A DNA stretch of 64,000 nucleotides, from contig NZ_KB823011.1 of assembly GCF_000365025.1 (NCBI RefSeq), forward strand, positions 186,001-250,000. The letters run 5' to 3'. Shown one piece after another: positions 36,274-46,351 of the stretch (position 1 is its first letter; each line of letters starts with the position of its first letter). A model generated the notes under the pieces. It had not been told where the DNA came from, made no database searches, and saw only the letters and a list, made by a program, of their open reading frames with translations. Both the position numbers and the translations under genes were made by a program. The DNA comes from Robiginitomaculum antarcticum DSM 21748 (lineage in GTDB: Bacteria; Pseudomonadota; Alphaproteobacteria; Caulobacterales; Maricaulaceae).

Positions 36274-38787
36274 CTATTGCTGCGGCGTGATCGGAACTTC
36301 AGTGTCCGCCTCACCCGTTTCCGGCGCATCCTTGTCATCCACCTTCAACTCTTCGAGCATATCGGCCATCAGATCACGTCCGGTTCTTGAGCCTTTATAA
36401 AGTTCCAGACGCGAGCTGCTGATCTTTGCGGGATAGCTATTATTAGAAAAATCGGCATCCGCAGTTTGGTGATAAGCGTCAACCTCAATACTTTGAACCC
36501 GCTTATCACGGATAAGAAGTTTGGAGACGCGCGTGCTGTCACGGCGCCAAATTTCTGCCGGTATCATCATCTCTTCAATCGTATTGTCCTCATAAGTCAG
36601 ACGCAGCGGAATGGGGGTGATCAGGCCCCCGACATTTTCAAAGTCGATGAAGTAAACACTCTGGCCTTTTTCGACGGCCCGGTTATAGGCGTCGCGTTCC
36701 CAGTCATCCAATCCGTCAATGAATTTTTTGAAGCTATTTTTGTCTTTGTTTGAGACAGTATATTCGTCATTTTCTGTGTAGAAATCGTTTAGCTCCGGAT
36801 GACGCTCGAGACGCGTGACACGGCCTTCCTCGCGGTTGCGGCGTTGGGTAATTGTCTCGGGAATATTGCCGCGGTCCTGCTCTGCGCGCATCGGGTTCTC
36901 TGTATCCGGATCCTGCGTGCTGATCTTATATTCGCGCACAGAGGTGATGCCGATATCGACATAATCCGTGCCGAAGTACCAGCCGCGCCAGAACCAGTCC
37001 AAATCGACTGCTGAGGCGTCTTCCATTGTGCGGAAAAAATCAGCGGGCGTTGGACGTTTGAATTTCCAGCGGCGGGAGTATTCTTTAAACGCATGGTCAA
37101 ATAGTTCGCGGCCCATAACGGTCTCGCGCAATACCATCAGAGAGGCGGCGGGTTTAGAATAGGCGTTGGGGCCAAATTGCAAAATGCTGTCGGATTGGGT
37201 CATAATCGGAACCTGACCCGTTGATGTCATATAGGCCGGGATAACCTCCAGAGGATTATTCTGACCGCGCGAGATCGGGAAGTTTTCTTCCCACTCATAT
37301 TCGGCCAGATATTCAAGAAAACTATTGATGCCTTCATCCATCCACGTCCAGCGGCGCTCATCAGAATTGACGGTCATTGGAAAATAAATATGGCCGACTT
37401 CGTGAACAATCACGCCGATCAGGCCGTATTTAATATTTCTCGAATAGGTCACGTCACCTGTTTTCTCATCTTTAGACGGACGGTATCCGTTAAAAGTGAT
37501 CATGGGATATTCCATACCGCCGCGCTCCCACGTATTGACGCTCTGCGCGGTCGGATAGGGATAGGGGAATGAAAAACGGTTATAGATATCCATGGTGTGA
37601 ATGACGGCCTGCGTTGAATACTGACTCCAAATCGGCTCGGCCTCCTTGGGATAAAAGCTCATCGCTAAGACAAGAGGATTGTCGTCGCTCTCTTGCTTAA
37701 AGCCCTGCGCGTCCCAGATAAATTTACGTGAGCTCGACCATGAAAAGTCGCGGACATTTTCGGCCTTGAATGACCAAGTGGTCATCTTTGTTGATTTCTC
37801 TTTGTTTTCGTTATCTTTGGCCTCTTCGGGCGTGACGACAAAGACGGGTGCATCGGCGTTGCGGGCCTTGGACAGACGCCGGCGCTGCTTTGAACTCAGG
37901 ACTTTACGCGGGTTTTGCAGGACGCCCGTGGCGGAGACAATATGGTCGTCCGGCACGGTGATGTTAACTTCGTAATCACCAAATTCGAGCGTGAACTCAC
38001 CGCGACCCAGAAACTGTTTGTTCTGCCAGCCTGTATAGTCGGTATAGGCGGCCATACGCGGGAACCATTGCGCCAGAAAATAGATATATGTGTCGTTCTC
38101 GGCAAAGCGCTCGAAACCGCCGCGGCCGCCAATAATGGCCTCGTCGATCATAGCGTGATCCCAGTCAATGCCGAAGGTAAAGGTCTGACCGGGCGCAAGC
38201 GGGCCGGGTAAATCAATACGCATCATTGTGTCATTGATAACGAAAGGCAGAACATTGCCGCGGCTATCTTTAACCGTAGTGATCTTCGCACCGTAATCGA
38301 CATCGGACAGGGCTTGCTGACGGGCCAGAGCGTTAAACGACAAGCTGTCCCCGCTGCCGGATGAGCTGCGGCGCGTGCCAGACGTACTGGCCGTTTCGCT
38401 CATGCGGGCGGTAGAGCCTTCGGCGAAGCGGTTCTGATCTAAAGAGACCCACAAATAGCGCAGCTCATCGGGTGAATTATTGGTGTATCGAATGACTTCG
38501 GAGCCGTAAATACGGCGGGCTTTGTCATCAAGGCGGACATTAATGACATAATCCGCTTTTTGCTGCCAATAGGCGGGCCCGGGCGCGCCGGCGGCATTCC
38601 GAAAAATATTAGGCGTCGGCAGACTTTCAGGGCCGAGCTGTCTGAATTTGGCGACCTGATCTTTGGGATTGCCCGCAGGCCCGTCAGCAGACGCGAGCTG
38701 GGCGAATCCGATCAGGATGATCGAAAAAAGCAAGGTCATAACGGAGAGGAGCGCGGCGCGGGCAAATGAAATCATGGCGGTGTCCAA
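36274..38787 (-). CDS. Secreted M1-family metallopeptidase
   Basis: 837 aa with an N-terminal signal or anchor (residues 6-34). The N-terminal beta-saddle (YVINVRLDDKARRIYGSEVIRYTNNSP) precedes the gluzincin core: zinc motif HEVGHIYFP (His462, Glu463, His466) and TWMDEGINSFLEYLAEYEWE supplying the third ligand Glu. ERGGMEYPMITF corresponds to the GxMEN-like substrate loop, here GGMEY. The C-terminal half includes an ERAP-like domain and a charged tail. Likely periplasmic aminopeptidase. First gene of a two-gene unit with the DUF6702-like protein. Confidence 0.9.
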   Translation of the reverse strand: MDTAMISFARAALLSVMTLLFSIILIGFAQLASADGPAGNPKDQVAKFRQLGPESLPTPNIFRNAAGAPGPAYWQQKADYVINVRLDDKARRIYGSEVIRYTNNSPDELRYLWVSLDQNRFAEGSTARMSETASTSGTRRSSSGSGDSLSFNALARQQALSDVDYGAKITTVKDSRGNVLPFVINDTMMRIDLPGPLAPGQTFTFGIDWDHAMIDEAIIGGRGGFERFAENDTYIYFLAQWFPRMAAYTDYTGWQNKQFLGRGEFTLEFGDYEVNITVPDDHIVSATGVLQNPRKVLSSKQRRRLSKARNADAPVFVVTPEEAKDNENKEKSTKMTTWSFKAENVRDFSWSSSRKFIWDAQGFKQESDDNPLVLAMSFYPKEAEPIWSQYSTQAVIHTMDIYNRFSFPYPYPTAQSVNTWERGGMEYPMITFNGYRPSKDEKTGDVTYSRNIKYGLIGVIVHEVGHIYFPMTVNSDERRWTWMDEGINSFLEYLAEYEWEENFPISRGQNNPLEVIPAYMTSTGQVPIMTQSDSILQFGPNAYSKPAASLMVLRETVMGRELFDHAFKEYSRRWKFKRPTPADFFRTMEDASAVDLDWFWRGWYFGTDYVDIGITSVREYKISTQDPDTENPMRAEQDRGNIPETITQRRNREEGRVTRLERHPELNDFYTENDEYTVSNKDKNSFKKFIDGLDDWERDAYNRAVEKGQSVYFIDFENVGGLITPIPLRLTYEDNTIEEMMIPAEIWRRDSTRVSKLLIRDKRVQSIEVDAYHQTADADFSNNSYPAKISSSRLELYKGSRTGRDLMADMLEELKVDDKDAPETGEADTEVPITPQQ

Positions 38788-38966
38788 GTTTAAGTATCGA
38801 GTCTCTACCTAACCTTACACATCATAAAGCCCACATGGCTTTCGCGTTTCGAGAGAAGCGCGGACCCTCTAATCGCGTGGAGATTAGAAAAACGGAATTG
38901 TTAAAATATAGTCTAAAGTCAATAGGCTATGACGTGAAGCACGTAAAATGCGCAATATGGGTATCT

Positions 38967-39782
38967 CTAATACCCTCGATCCTGAGCCCGCTTATGCGTG
39001 AAAAGACCCGGCCCGCAGGCGATTTTCCAGCCTGATTTTGTCCAGAATTTGGACTTATTCAGCTCTATTTCGATGGAGCGAAAGCCATTAATCCCGCGGT
39101 CAAACGGCACGGATTTACAATAGGGAATAATGGTTTCGTTAAACACATCGCGGCGGATAAGGATGGACTGGTTGGTCCATGGCATAACGCGGGTACTTAC
39201 AAGGTAAAAATCGTCATCAAGTTTTTCAATATCGCGCGGGAAACGTTCGGGCTGCCCGGTGCCGGCATACAGGCTTGTGCCGGACAGACGGCGGGCTTTG
39301 CCCGGGCGCAATATACGGCGAAGTCCGGAGAGGTAGCTTCCTGTCGCGGGATGATAACGACGATATTTATCAACTGTATCAAAGGTTTCGCCGAAGATCT
39401 TCGTGTGACGCATCCGCGCCATAATGGCTTTGTCAGCAGCGAGTAATTCAAGGGCGCGGCTAATCTGGCGGGCCGCCTCTGTGGGGCTCTCGATTAGAGG
39501 GCAGTCATTTTCGGTAAACAGAATATAATCTGTTTTCAGGCGCAAACCGATCTGCTCCATCCCGTCCAATATGCCCTTATTATCGGCCTGGGTTTCATAG
39601 CGTACGCCAAAATCGTCACAGACTTTAATGACCTCGTCTGTCGGCTCGGGCAAAAATACCATCACGTCATCAAAGAGCGAAAACAGGCCGGCGTCGCGAT
39701 AGCTCTCGAAAGCCTGACGCAACGACGCATGGCCGCGCCAGCTCAGCACGCCCAGCCCCACCGTCACGCCGTCAGGACGCAT
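38967..39782 (-). CDS. Glycosyltransferase-like protein (GT-A fold)
   Basis: About 271 aa from MRPDGVTVGLGVLSW; this ATG follows the upstream stop by 2 bp. GVLSWRGHASLRQAFESYRDAG and TDYILFTENDCPLIE look like the start and nucleotide-binding acidic motif of a family-2-like GT-A enzyme. The C-terminal region (NGFRSIEIELNKSKFWTKSGWKIACGPGLFTHKR) is not diagnostic. Paired with the next glycosyltransferase; they may modify a surface polysaccharide or protein. Donor and acceptor unknown. Confidence 0.68.
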   Translation of the reverse strand: MRPDGVTVGLGVLSWRGHASLRQAFESYRDAGLFSLFDDVMVFLPEPTDEVIKVCDDFGVRYETQADNKGILDGMEQIGLRLKTDYILFTENDCPLIESPTEAARQISRALELLAADKAIMARMRHTKIFGETFDTVDKYRRYHPATGSYLSGLRRILRPGKARRLSGTSLYAGTGQPERFPRDIEKLDDDFYLVSTRVMPWTNQSILIRRDVFNETIIPYCKSVPFDRGINGFRSIEIELNKSKFWTKSGWKIACGPGLFTHKRAQDRGY

Positions 39783-39784
39783 TA

Positions 39785-40513
39785 TCACTGCCAATGCTCG
39801 GCGATCCACGGCGTTGGCCTCACATGTTTATAAAATTTCTTATACCATTTGGCGGGCCATTCGCCGCGAATGGCTTCGTCCTGATCGGGTTTGCCGGTAA
39901 ATGCCACAATATGGGTCTCGGGCGGTAGAGGCGGCGTTTTAAACCAATTCACAGGGAATCTGGGAAGCAGGCTGTGTTTGAAACTAACGCACCACGGCGC
40001 AGGCCAAAAGGCCATGTCTTCAATCTCGCGGGAAATATAGACTTGCTCGATGACATATTGATCAATCCAGCGCTGTGGATCGATATTAAAGCGATCAAAA
40101 ATATGGGTATATTTCCCGGCGGGAAAGCGAAAGACGGAAGTGTTGGCGATATTTTGTCCGGGCTGGGTCCAGTTTTCAATGCCGATAAAGCGTCCCGGCT
40201 CATAGTCAAAGAAGTCGTCAAGTGATCCGGTGACGACCAGATCTAGGTCGAGAAATAAAACGTCGCCTTCTAAATCTGCCAGCGGATATTTCCATACAGC
40301 GAGCTTACGCCATGGCGGGCTAAGCAGCTTTTCCGGCAAATTTATCTCAGGCAGAGGCTCGCATTGCACGCCTTTATCAATACCTGATGTGTCGTCGGTA
40401 AAGCATACGAGACGGGTGGGACGCGCCGTTTGGCGCTGTATCGTCGTCCAGAGACGATTGACGAAATCAGAGCCGTAACGCGTCCCCCATTTCATACAGA
40501 TGATGGTCTGCAT
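39785..40513 (-). CDS. Glycosyltransferase-like protein with DxD motif
   Basis: 242 aa. VCFTDDTSGIDKGVQ and DVLFLDLDLVVTGSLDDFFDY carry the DxD nucleotide-sugar and metal motif, of the kind seen in GT8/GT32-type enzymes; PETHIVAFTGKPDQDE near the end resembles the conserved HFxG-type motif. The N-terminus IICMKWGTRYGSDFVNRLW is typical of bacterial hypothetical GTs of this group. Its ATG overlaps the end of the upstream peptidase gene by one base, and the next GT follows at once. Confidence 0.75.
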   Translation of the reverse strand: MQTIICMKWGTRYGSDFVNRLWTTIQRQTARPTRLVCFTDDTSGIDKGVQCEPLPEINLPEKLLSPPWRKLAVWKYPLADLEGDVLFLDLDLVVTGSLDDFFDYEPGRFIGIENWTQPGQNIANTSVFRFPAGKYTHIFDRFNIDPQRWIDQYVIEQVYISREIEDMAFWPAPWCVSFKHSLLPRFPVNWFKTPPLPPETHIVAFTGKPDQDEAIRGEWPAKWYKKFYKHVRPTPWIAEHWQ

Positions 40514-42195
40514 TATTTGAGCATGTCGTCCCGCAGCGCCCGGAATTCATTGCCGTCATACCAGTTTGGCCAGTCTTCTGTGTCAGCAATATTCTGGCCA
40601 AGCTCGTAGAACAGATTGGTTGTGTAGACGATGCCGCTCATATCCCAATCGGATGAGTATTCATCAGCGGCTTTATGGTAACGCTCTTTGGTGTAAATCT
40701 CTCCGAATTCCCGGCCGAATTCAGAACCTTTTGTGACATGGTCAACGCCGCTATCCGCGTACAGCATTGGCACGCCTTTCTTGGCGAGGCTGATATGGTC
40801 GGAGCGGTAAAAATAGCCTGCTGAGGGGTTTTGATCGGGAACGATAACTTTGCCGTCACGATCCATCAGGGCCTTCAACCGGTCTTCAATTTCTGACGCG
40901 CCATACCCGACAACAATAATGTCATTGGTCTCGCCAATCGGCAGGATGGCATCAATATTAATGCCAGCAACGGTCTTATTAAGGGGTACAATTGGATCTG
41001 CGGCGTAATAGGCCGAGCCCAGAAGACCGGATTCTTCGGCTGTCACGGCGACAACCAATATGCTGCGCTCCGGCGGAGTCTCTTGGTTGGCAAAAGCTTC
41101 GCCAATTTCGATAATGGCCGCGGTGCCGGTCGCATTATCGACGGCGCCATTGAAGATTTGGTCGCCTTCAATGCTCTCGTCGCGGCCCATATGATCCCAA
41201 TGGCCCATATAAAGGACATATTCATCAGGATATTTTGATCCGACCACTCCGCCGGCAATATTGGCCGACTCGGTTGTTTTAATATCGTTGTCAATTTTGG
41301 CTGACAGAGACAGACCTGTCATCGCGACAGGTTTGAAGCCTTTTGTTTTCGCCTGGGCCTTCATGTCATCATAATCCATGTCGACTATGTCAAACAGCTC
41401 AGCGGCTTGGTCTCGCGTGATCCAGCTTTCCAGCTCCGCGCGGCTCATGCCTTTATCAGGTCGTACCAGGTCAAATTGCGGGCCGGTCCAGCCGCCTTGC
41501 ACGACTTCCCACGGATAGCTGGCGGGGGCATCTTCGTGAATCACGATCACGCCGGCCGCGCCCTGTCGGGCCGCTTCTTCAAACTTATATGTCCAGCGGC
41601 CATAATAGGTCATGGTCTCGCCCTTGAACTGGGCGTCGTTCTTGTCTTCAAAACCCGGGTCGTTAACCAGCATGACAACGGTTTTGCCTTCGACATCGAC
41701 GCCCTCATAGTCATTCCAGTCATATTCCGGCGCAACAACACCGTAGCCGACAAAGACAAGCGGACTGTCTGTGACGGACACGCTCTGCGTATATTGTTTT
41801 GTCCAATACACCGCATTTTCACCGGCTTTGTAATCGATCACTTTATCGGCAGATTTGATATAGGCGAAACTTCCGTCTTTTACCGTCATTTCAGTCAGCG
41901 TCACAGGCTGGAAATAAGTTCCGTTAGCGCCCATGGGCTTCAGACCCGCAGCTTTCATCTCGTCGGCAATGTAATCCATTGTGATTTGCGCGCCGGGGCC
42001 TGAGGGTGGGCGTCCCAGAAATTCGTCGCTGGACAAGCGCTCAATGCGGCGCGCTATATCGTCAGCGGAGATTGCGCTCACAGTACTGGCAGGCGTGGCA
42101 ATGACGTTTTGGTCCGCAGCGGGCGTATCGGCTTTGCCACAGGCACCAAGCGCGAGCGCGGCGGCAGCAACAGTAGAGAGTAAAAGGCGTGTCAT
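40513..42195 (-). CDS. M28-family peptidase lipoprotein with PA domain
   Basis: 560 aa with a lipobox (LALGACG, Cys about 19). Residues about 140-260 hold a protease-associated insert (VFVGYGVVAPEYDWNDYEGVDVEGK, AAGVIVIHEDAP). The catalytic zinc motifs are canonical: GHWDHMG, NGAVDNATGTAAII and VTAEESGLLGSAYYA, with a later SDHISLAKKGVPML His ligand. Probably an outer- or inner-membrane-tethered aminopeptidase. Divergent from another M28 gene, giving two related enzymes around one 160-bp control region. Confidence 0.92.
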   Translation of the reverse strand: MTRLLLSTVAAAALALGACGKADTPAADQNVIATPASTVSAISADDIARRIERLSSDEFLGRPPSGPGAQITMDYIADEMKAAGLKPMGANGTYFQPVTLTEMTVKDGSFAYIKSADKVIDYKAGENAVYWTKQYTQSVSVTDSPLVFVGYGVVAPEYDWNDYEGVDVEGKTVVMLVNDPGFEDKNDAQFKGETMTYYGRWTYKFEEAARQGAAGVIVIHEDAPASYPWEVVQGGWTGPQFDLVRPDKGMSRAELESWITRDQAAELFDIVDMDYDDMKAQAKTKGFKPVAMTGLSLSAKIDNDIKTTESANIAGGVVGSKYPDEYVLYMGHWDHMGRDESIEGDQIFNGAVDNATGTAAIIEIGEAFANQETPPERSILVVAVTAEESGLLGSAYYAADPIVPLNKTVAGINIDAILPIGETNDIIVVGYGASEIEDRLKALMDRDGKVIVPDQNPSAGYFYRSDHISLAKKGVPMLYADSGVDHVTKGSEFGREFGEIYTKERYHKAADEYSSDWDMSGIVYTTNLFYELGQNIADTEDWPNWYDGNEFRALRDDMLK

Positions 42196-42353
42196 GGGAA
42201 TCCCTTATTATTATGGTTTGGGGCTAACTAACAAATACAGGCGTAAAAACCTAGAGGCATAATCTGCATGTAATTTCCCCTCTTGCCGAAGTCCGTCAGC
42301 CCGTTAGGGTAGGCGCAAAGATTAACCACTTTAAAAATATGAATGAGGGGCTT

Positions 42354-43787
42354 ATGACACCGGCATTGAAATTGACTTTACTACTTGGCGCGGCGGCACT
42401 GCTTGCCTGCCAGCCCGGCGGTAGTGAGAATGCAAAAATTGAGCCGTCCGCGCCCGAACAGGTCGAGACGGTTCAGATTAATCCGAATGTCAAAATCCTG
42501 ACCGATGGCGCTTTGGCGGGCACGCAGGGCTATGACATTATCGAAAGCCTGACGACGGAAATCGGCCCGCGTCTGGCCGGGACGCCTGAGGAAGCGCGCG
42601 CCCGTGAATGGGGCGTGGCTAAGATGAAAGATATCGGACTGTCTAATGTGCGTATTGAGCCGTTCACAATTAACGGCTGGGAGCGCGGCGTCGAGACCGG
42701 CATGATCATCTCACCTTATCCGCAGAAAATATATCTGACGGCGCTGGGCGGCTCTGTTGCAACGCCGTCCGGGGGCGTCGAAGCCGATGTTGTTTATTTC
42801 CCGACCTTTGAAGACTTAAAAAATGCGCCCGAAGGCGGGCTGGATGGTAAGATTGCCTATATTTCCGGACGTATGGAAAAAGCCCCTGACGGGGCGGGTT
42901 ATGGCCCGGCTAACCAAAAACGCCGCAGCGGCGCGACAGAGGCGGCCAAGCGCGGAGCCGTCGCCGTGCTTATTCGCAGCGTCGGAACGGATAGTCACCG
43001 GTTTCCTCATACCGGACAGATGCGCTACGCCGATGATGTTAAAAAGATTCCTATCGCGGCACTCTCTGCGCCTGATGCGGATCAAATGGACCGCATGTTT
43101 GCCAAAGATCAAGATGTGCGCGTCAAGATTGAGCTGGGCCCGCGCGCCGTGGGTGACCGCCCGTCCGGTAATGTTGTCGGCGAAATTGTCGGCAGCGAAA
43201 AACCCGACGAAATTATCCTGATCGGCGGACATTTGGACAGCTGGGATCTGGGCACAGGCGCGGTTGATGATGGCGCAGGAATCGGAATCTCCCTTGGCGC
43301 AGCCAAAGTTATTATCGATTCGGGATTGCAGCCCAAACGGACAATTCGCGTTGTTATGTTCGGCGCAGAAGAGGTCGGACTGCTGGGCGGCTTCGCTTAT
43401 GTTGAGGCGCATAAAGGCAAAGACCTCGCCAATCACATATTGGCATCTGAGTCAGATTTCGGCGCGGGTAAAGTCTACGAACTTCGCTCGGGCCTTAAAG
43501 GCGGAGATGCTTTTATTGGCGAGTTGCACAGTCAGATTGCCGCATTGGGTATCGAGAAAAGCACGGCGCAGACCAATGGCGGGCCGGATATTGGACCCAT
43601 GTTTGACGAAGGCGTTCCCGCTATCCGTCTGCAACAGGACGGGACGGATTATTTTGACCTGCACCACACACCGGATGATACGATGGACAAGATTGATAAA
43701 GATGATGTCGCGCAAAATGTGGCTGCGTGGACAGCCATGGTTTGGACCGCATCAGAGACCGATTATGACTTTCGCGGCATGAATTAG
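42354..43787 (+). CDS. M28-family peptidase lipoprotein (carboxypeptidase Q-like)
   Basis: 477 aa from MTPALKLTLLLGAAALLACQP; GAGGGG lies just before this ATG, so an upstream in-frame ATG is not used. The lipobox ends at Cys19. A PA-like insert (about 130-245) is followed by the zinc core GGHLDSWDLGTGAVDDGAG, FGAEEVGLLGGFAY, ESDFGAGKVY and a final His in DLHHTPDDTMDKID, which is the plasma glutamate carboxypeptidase pattern. Likely cleaves dipeptides in the periplasm. An M20 gene follows 8 bp downstream, so they form a peptidase operon. Confidence 0.92.
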   Translation: MTPALKLTLLLGAAALLACQPGGSENAKIEPSAPEQVETVQINPNVKILTDGALAGTQGYDIIESLTTEIGPRLAGTPEEARAREWGVAKMKDIGLSNVRIEPFTINGWERGVETGMIISPYPQKIYLTALGGSVATPSGGVEADVVYFPTFEDLKNAPEGGLDGKIAYISGRMEKAPDGAGYGPANQKRRSGATEAAKRGAVAVLIRSVGTDSHRFPHTGQMRYADDVKKIPIAALSAPDADQMDRMFAKDQDVRVKIELGPRAVGDRPSGNVVGEIVGSEKPDEIILIGGHLDSWDLGTGAVDDGAGIGISLGAAKVIIDSGLQPKRTIRVVMFGAEEVGLLGGFAYVEAHKGKDLANHILASESDFGAGKVYELRSGLKGGDAFIGELHSQIAALGIEKSTAQTNGGPDIGPMFDEGVPAIRLQQDGTDYFDLHHTPDDTMDKIDKDDVAQNVAAWTAMVWTASETDYDFRGMN

Positions 43788-43795
43788 GAGCGGAT

Positions 43796-45094
43796 ATGAA
43801 ACTTATATTACTTAAATCAGCAACCCTTATCGCGGCCGCGCTTGCTATCGGCGCCCCCGCACAAGCTGCAGAGCCGCTTATTGATCTTTATAAGACGCTT
43901 CATGCTAATCCAGAATTGTCCCATATGGAAAGCGAGACGTCTAAAATGCTCGGCGCAGAGCTTGAGACGCTGGGCTTTGATGTCACTTATGAATTTGGCA
44001 GCACGGGCACGGTGGCGGTTTTTAAAAACGGTGACGGCCCGACGGTTTTAATCCGCGCGGATATGGACGCGCTTCCGGTAACGGAGGCGACAGGTGCCAG
44101 TTATGCCAGCACCAAGATTATGGAAGACCATAATGGAAATATGCAGCCCGTTATGCATGCCTGCGGCCACGATATTCATATGACGGTCTTTATGGGTACG
44201 GCGCGTGATCTTATTGCCCGTAAGGCAGAGTGGAGCGGAACGCTTGTCATGATCTTGCAGCCCGCCGAAGAGCTGGGGCAGGGCGCGCGCGCGATGATCG
44301 GCGCCGGACTTTTTGATAAATTCCCGCGTCCGGATTATAATCTGGCGCTGCATACCAATTCAGCTATGCCGGCTGGTACGGTCGGCTATACGCCCGGATA
44401 CGCCTTGGCAAATGTTGACAGCGTTGATATTACCGTGCGCGGCATAGGCGGGCATGGTGCTTATCCCAATACGACCAAAGATCCCATCGTATTGGCCGCG
44501 CAGCTTATCCAAGGATTTCAAACCATTGTCAGCCGTGAAATCTCGCCGACCCAACCTGCGGTCGTGACAGTTGGCTCTATCCATGGCGGGACAAAGCACA
44601 ATATTATCGGCGACGAAGTCAAAATGCAGCTCACCCTGCGCAGCTACAGCCCCGAAGTGCGGCAGCAGACTTTAGCCGCGATCCGCCGTATGGCGGATGG
44701 TATGGGCCGCGCATATGGCCTGCCCGAAGACAAGCTACCTATCGTTATCCATCAGGATGAATTTACGCCGGCAGCCTTTAATAATCCCGCTTTGTCAGAG
44801 CGCGCAGCCAATCTCATTGCGGGCGCCATTGGCGAGAAGAACGTGATCAAAGTTGACCCCGTTATGGGCGGTGAGGATTTTGGCGAGTTCGGACAGGTAG
44901 AACCGAAAATTCCGTCCTTTATCTATTGGCTCGGCGCAGTAGCGCCAGCTGATTATGCGGCCGCAAAAGCCAGCGGCGCGACATTGCCGTCCCTGCATTC
45001 TCCGACATTTCTTCCTGATGCGGCTCCGACTATTGACACCGGCGTCAAAGCCATGAGCGCATCTGCGCTGGGGCTGTTTAACGGCCAAGGCTAA
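43796..45094 (+). CDS. Exported M20-family amidohydrolase
   Basis: 432 aa with a signal peptide ending APAQAAE. M20D motifs: IRADMDALPV, HACGHDIHMT (metal ligands), LQPAEELGQGARAMIGAGLF (Glu-Glu), GGHGAYPN in the lid domain and PVMGGEDFGEF. Relatives hydrolyse N-acyl or peptidyl amino acids (hippurate or IAA-amino-acid hydrolase type). Periplasmic location is less common for this group but matches the neighbours. Follows the M28 gene with AGGAG spacing. Confidence 0.92.
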   Translation: MKLILLKSATLIAAALAIGAPAQAAEPLIDLYKTLHANPELSHMESETSKMLGAELETLGFDVTYEFGSTGTVAVFKNGDGPTVLIRADMDALPVTEATGASYASTKIMEDHNGNMQPVMHACGHDIHMTVFMGTARDLIARKAEWSGTLVMILQPAEELGQGARAMIGAGLFDKFPRPDYNLALHTNSAMPAGTVGYTPGYALANVDSVDITVRGIGGHGAYPNTTKDPIVLAAQLIQGFQTIVSREISPTQPAVVTVGSIHGGTKHNIIGDEVKMQLTLRSYSPEVRQQTLAAIRRMADGMGRAYGLPEDKLPIVIHQDEFTPAAFNNPALSERAANLIAGAIGEKNVIKVDPVMGGEDFGEFGQVEPKIPSFIYWLGAVAPADYAAAKASGATLPSLHSPTFLPDAAPTIDTGVKAMSASALGLFNGQG

Positions 45095-45119
45095 TAATTT
45101 CTAACCTACGGATTACATT

Positions 45120-46082
45120 ATGTCTCTTCCAAAAGTTCTTCAGAACTTGCGCCTGCCTGTGGTTGGCGCGCCAATGTTTATCGTCTCGGGGCCCGAACTT
45201 GTCATTGCGCAGTGCAAAGCCGGAATTGTCGGGTCTTTCCCTGCGCTTAATGCCCGCCCGCAACATGTGCTGGATGAATGGCTGACGCGGATTAATATCG
45301 AGTTGGATCAGCACAAAAAAGATAATCCGGACGCGATCGTTGCGCCCTATGCGGTTAATCAAATTTGCCACGGCAGTAATAACCGTCTGATGGAAGATAT
45401 GGCGACATGCGTGAAGCACAAAGTGCCGATTGTGATTACCAGCCTCCAAGCCAATAAAGACGTCTATGAAGCTGTGCATAGCTATGGCGGCATAATTATG
45501 CATGACGTGATTAATATCCGGCACACTGAAAAGGCGCTTTCTATGGGCGCGGACGGCATTATCGCGGTATGTACCGGCGCGGGCGGTCATGCAGGGACAT
45601 TGTCGCCCTTCGCGTTAATTCCGGAGATCCGTAAAATCCACGACGGATTATTATTATGTAGCGGGTCACTGGCCACGGGCGGATCTGTTCTCGGCGCGCA
45701 GGCTATCGGTGCGGATTTGGGATATATTGGGACGCGTTTTATTGCGTCCAAAGAGGCTAATGCCGATGAAGGCTATAAGCAAATGTTGGTGGACAGCGCC
45801 GCCAAAGATGTCGTTTATTCCTCACTCTTTACAGGCGTCAGCGGGAATTATTTGGCTAAGTCCATCACAGCTGCAGGGATGGATCCTAATAACCTCCCCG
45901 AAGCGGATAAATCAGCAATGAATTTCGGCTCTGGCGGTAATAGCGATAAAAAAGCATGGAAAGATATTTGGGGCGCAGGCCAGGGCACAGGAAGTATTAA
46001 TGATTCGCCGTCAATTGCGGATATAATTGATCGTATGGAATCCGAATATAAAGCCGCGAAAGTGCGAATAAGCTCAAGTTAA
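45120..46082 (+). CDS. Nitronate monooxygenase family flavoprotein
   Basis: 320 aa TIM-barrel protein. LRLPVVGAPMFIVSGPELVIAQCKAGIVGSFPALNARP is the class I NMO signature; GADGIIAVCTGAGGHAGTLSPFALIPEIR contains the conserved His before the FMN site, followed by GADLGYIGTRFIASKEA. Oxidises alkyl nitronates such as propionate-3-nitronate to carbonyl plus nitrite. 25 bp after the M20 gene, so possibly the last gene of that unit, before the AT-rich gap. Confidence 0.9.
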   Translation: MSLPKVLQNLRLPVVGAPMFIVSGPELVIAQCKAGIVGSFPALNARPQHVLDEWLTRINIELDQHKKDNPDAIVAPYAVNQICHGSNNRLMEDMATCVKHKVPIVITSLQANKDVYEAVHSYGGIIMHDVINIRHTEKALSMGADGIIAVCTGAGGHAGTLSPFALIPEIRKIHDGLLLCSGSLATGGSVLGAQAIGADLGYIGTRFIASKEANADEGYKQMLVDSAAKDVVYSSLFTGVSGNYLAKSITAAGMDPNNLPEADKSAMNFGSGGNSDKKAWKDIWGAGQGTGSINDSPSIADIIDRMESEYKAAKVRISSS

Positions 46083-46351
46083 TTTTCATTATTTGAAATT
46101 TACTAAAAAATTCCTGTATTTTTATTGTTCTTTTAACTTCAAAAGAATGAGAGCAATTGCTTTCTGTAGTAATTTAATGCTATTCTTGAATATAATGAAC
46201 TGCTAATTGCTGTGAAATTCGTGCCTTAATTAACATTTGCGTGTTTTGCTTTTAAATCTTCAGGAAAGTGACTTGAATGATTAAAGAGATAAAGTCATAA
46301 ATTGCGCGCCTAATAGAGAATTAAATTCAGTAAAAATAGGGAATCTGAATA
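46083..46351. promoter_or_regulatory. Very AT-rich leader upstream of the AT-hook/DUF2853 gene
   Basis: Hand count over 46081-46320 gives 66 G/C of 240 (about 27 percent), the lowest of the window. The stretch holds many A and T tracts (for example TACTAAAAAATT, TTTTTATTG) and no coding frame or hairpin terminator. It may contain the promoter and possible AT-hook-type binding sites. Confidence 0.55.

Noticed and set aside
38766-39035. Small + strand gene between the M1 peptidase and the glycosyltransferase
   Set aside because: The 89-codon frame overlaps both neighbours antisense and shows no domain or ribosome-binding site.
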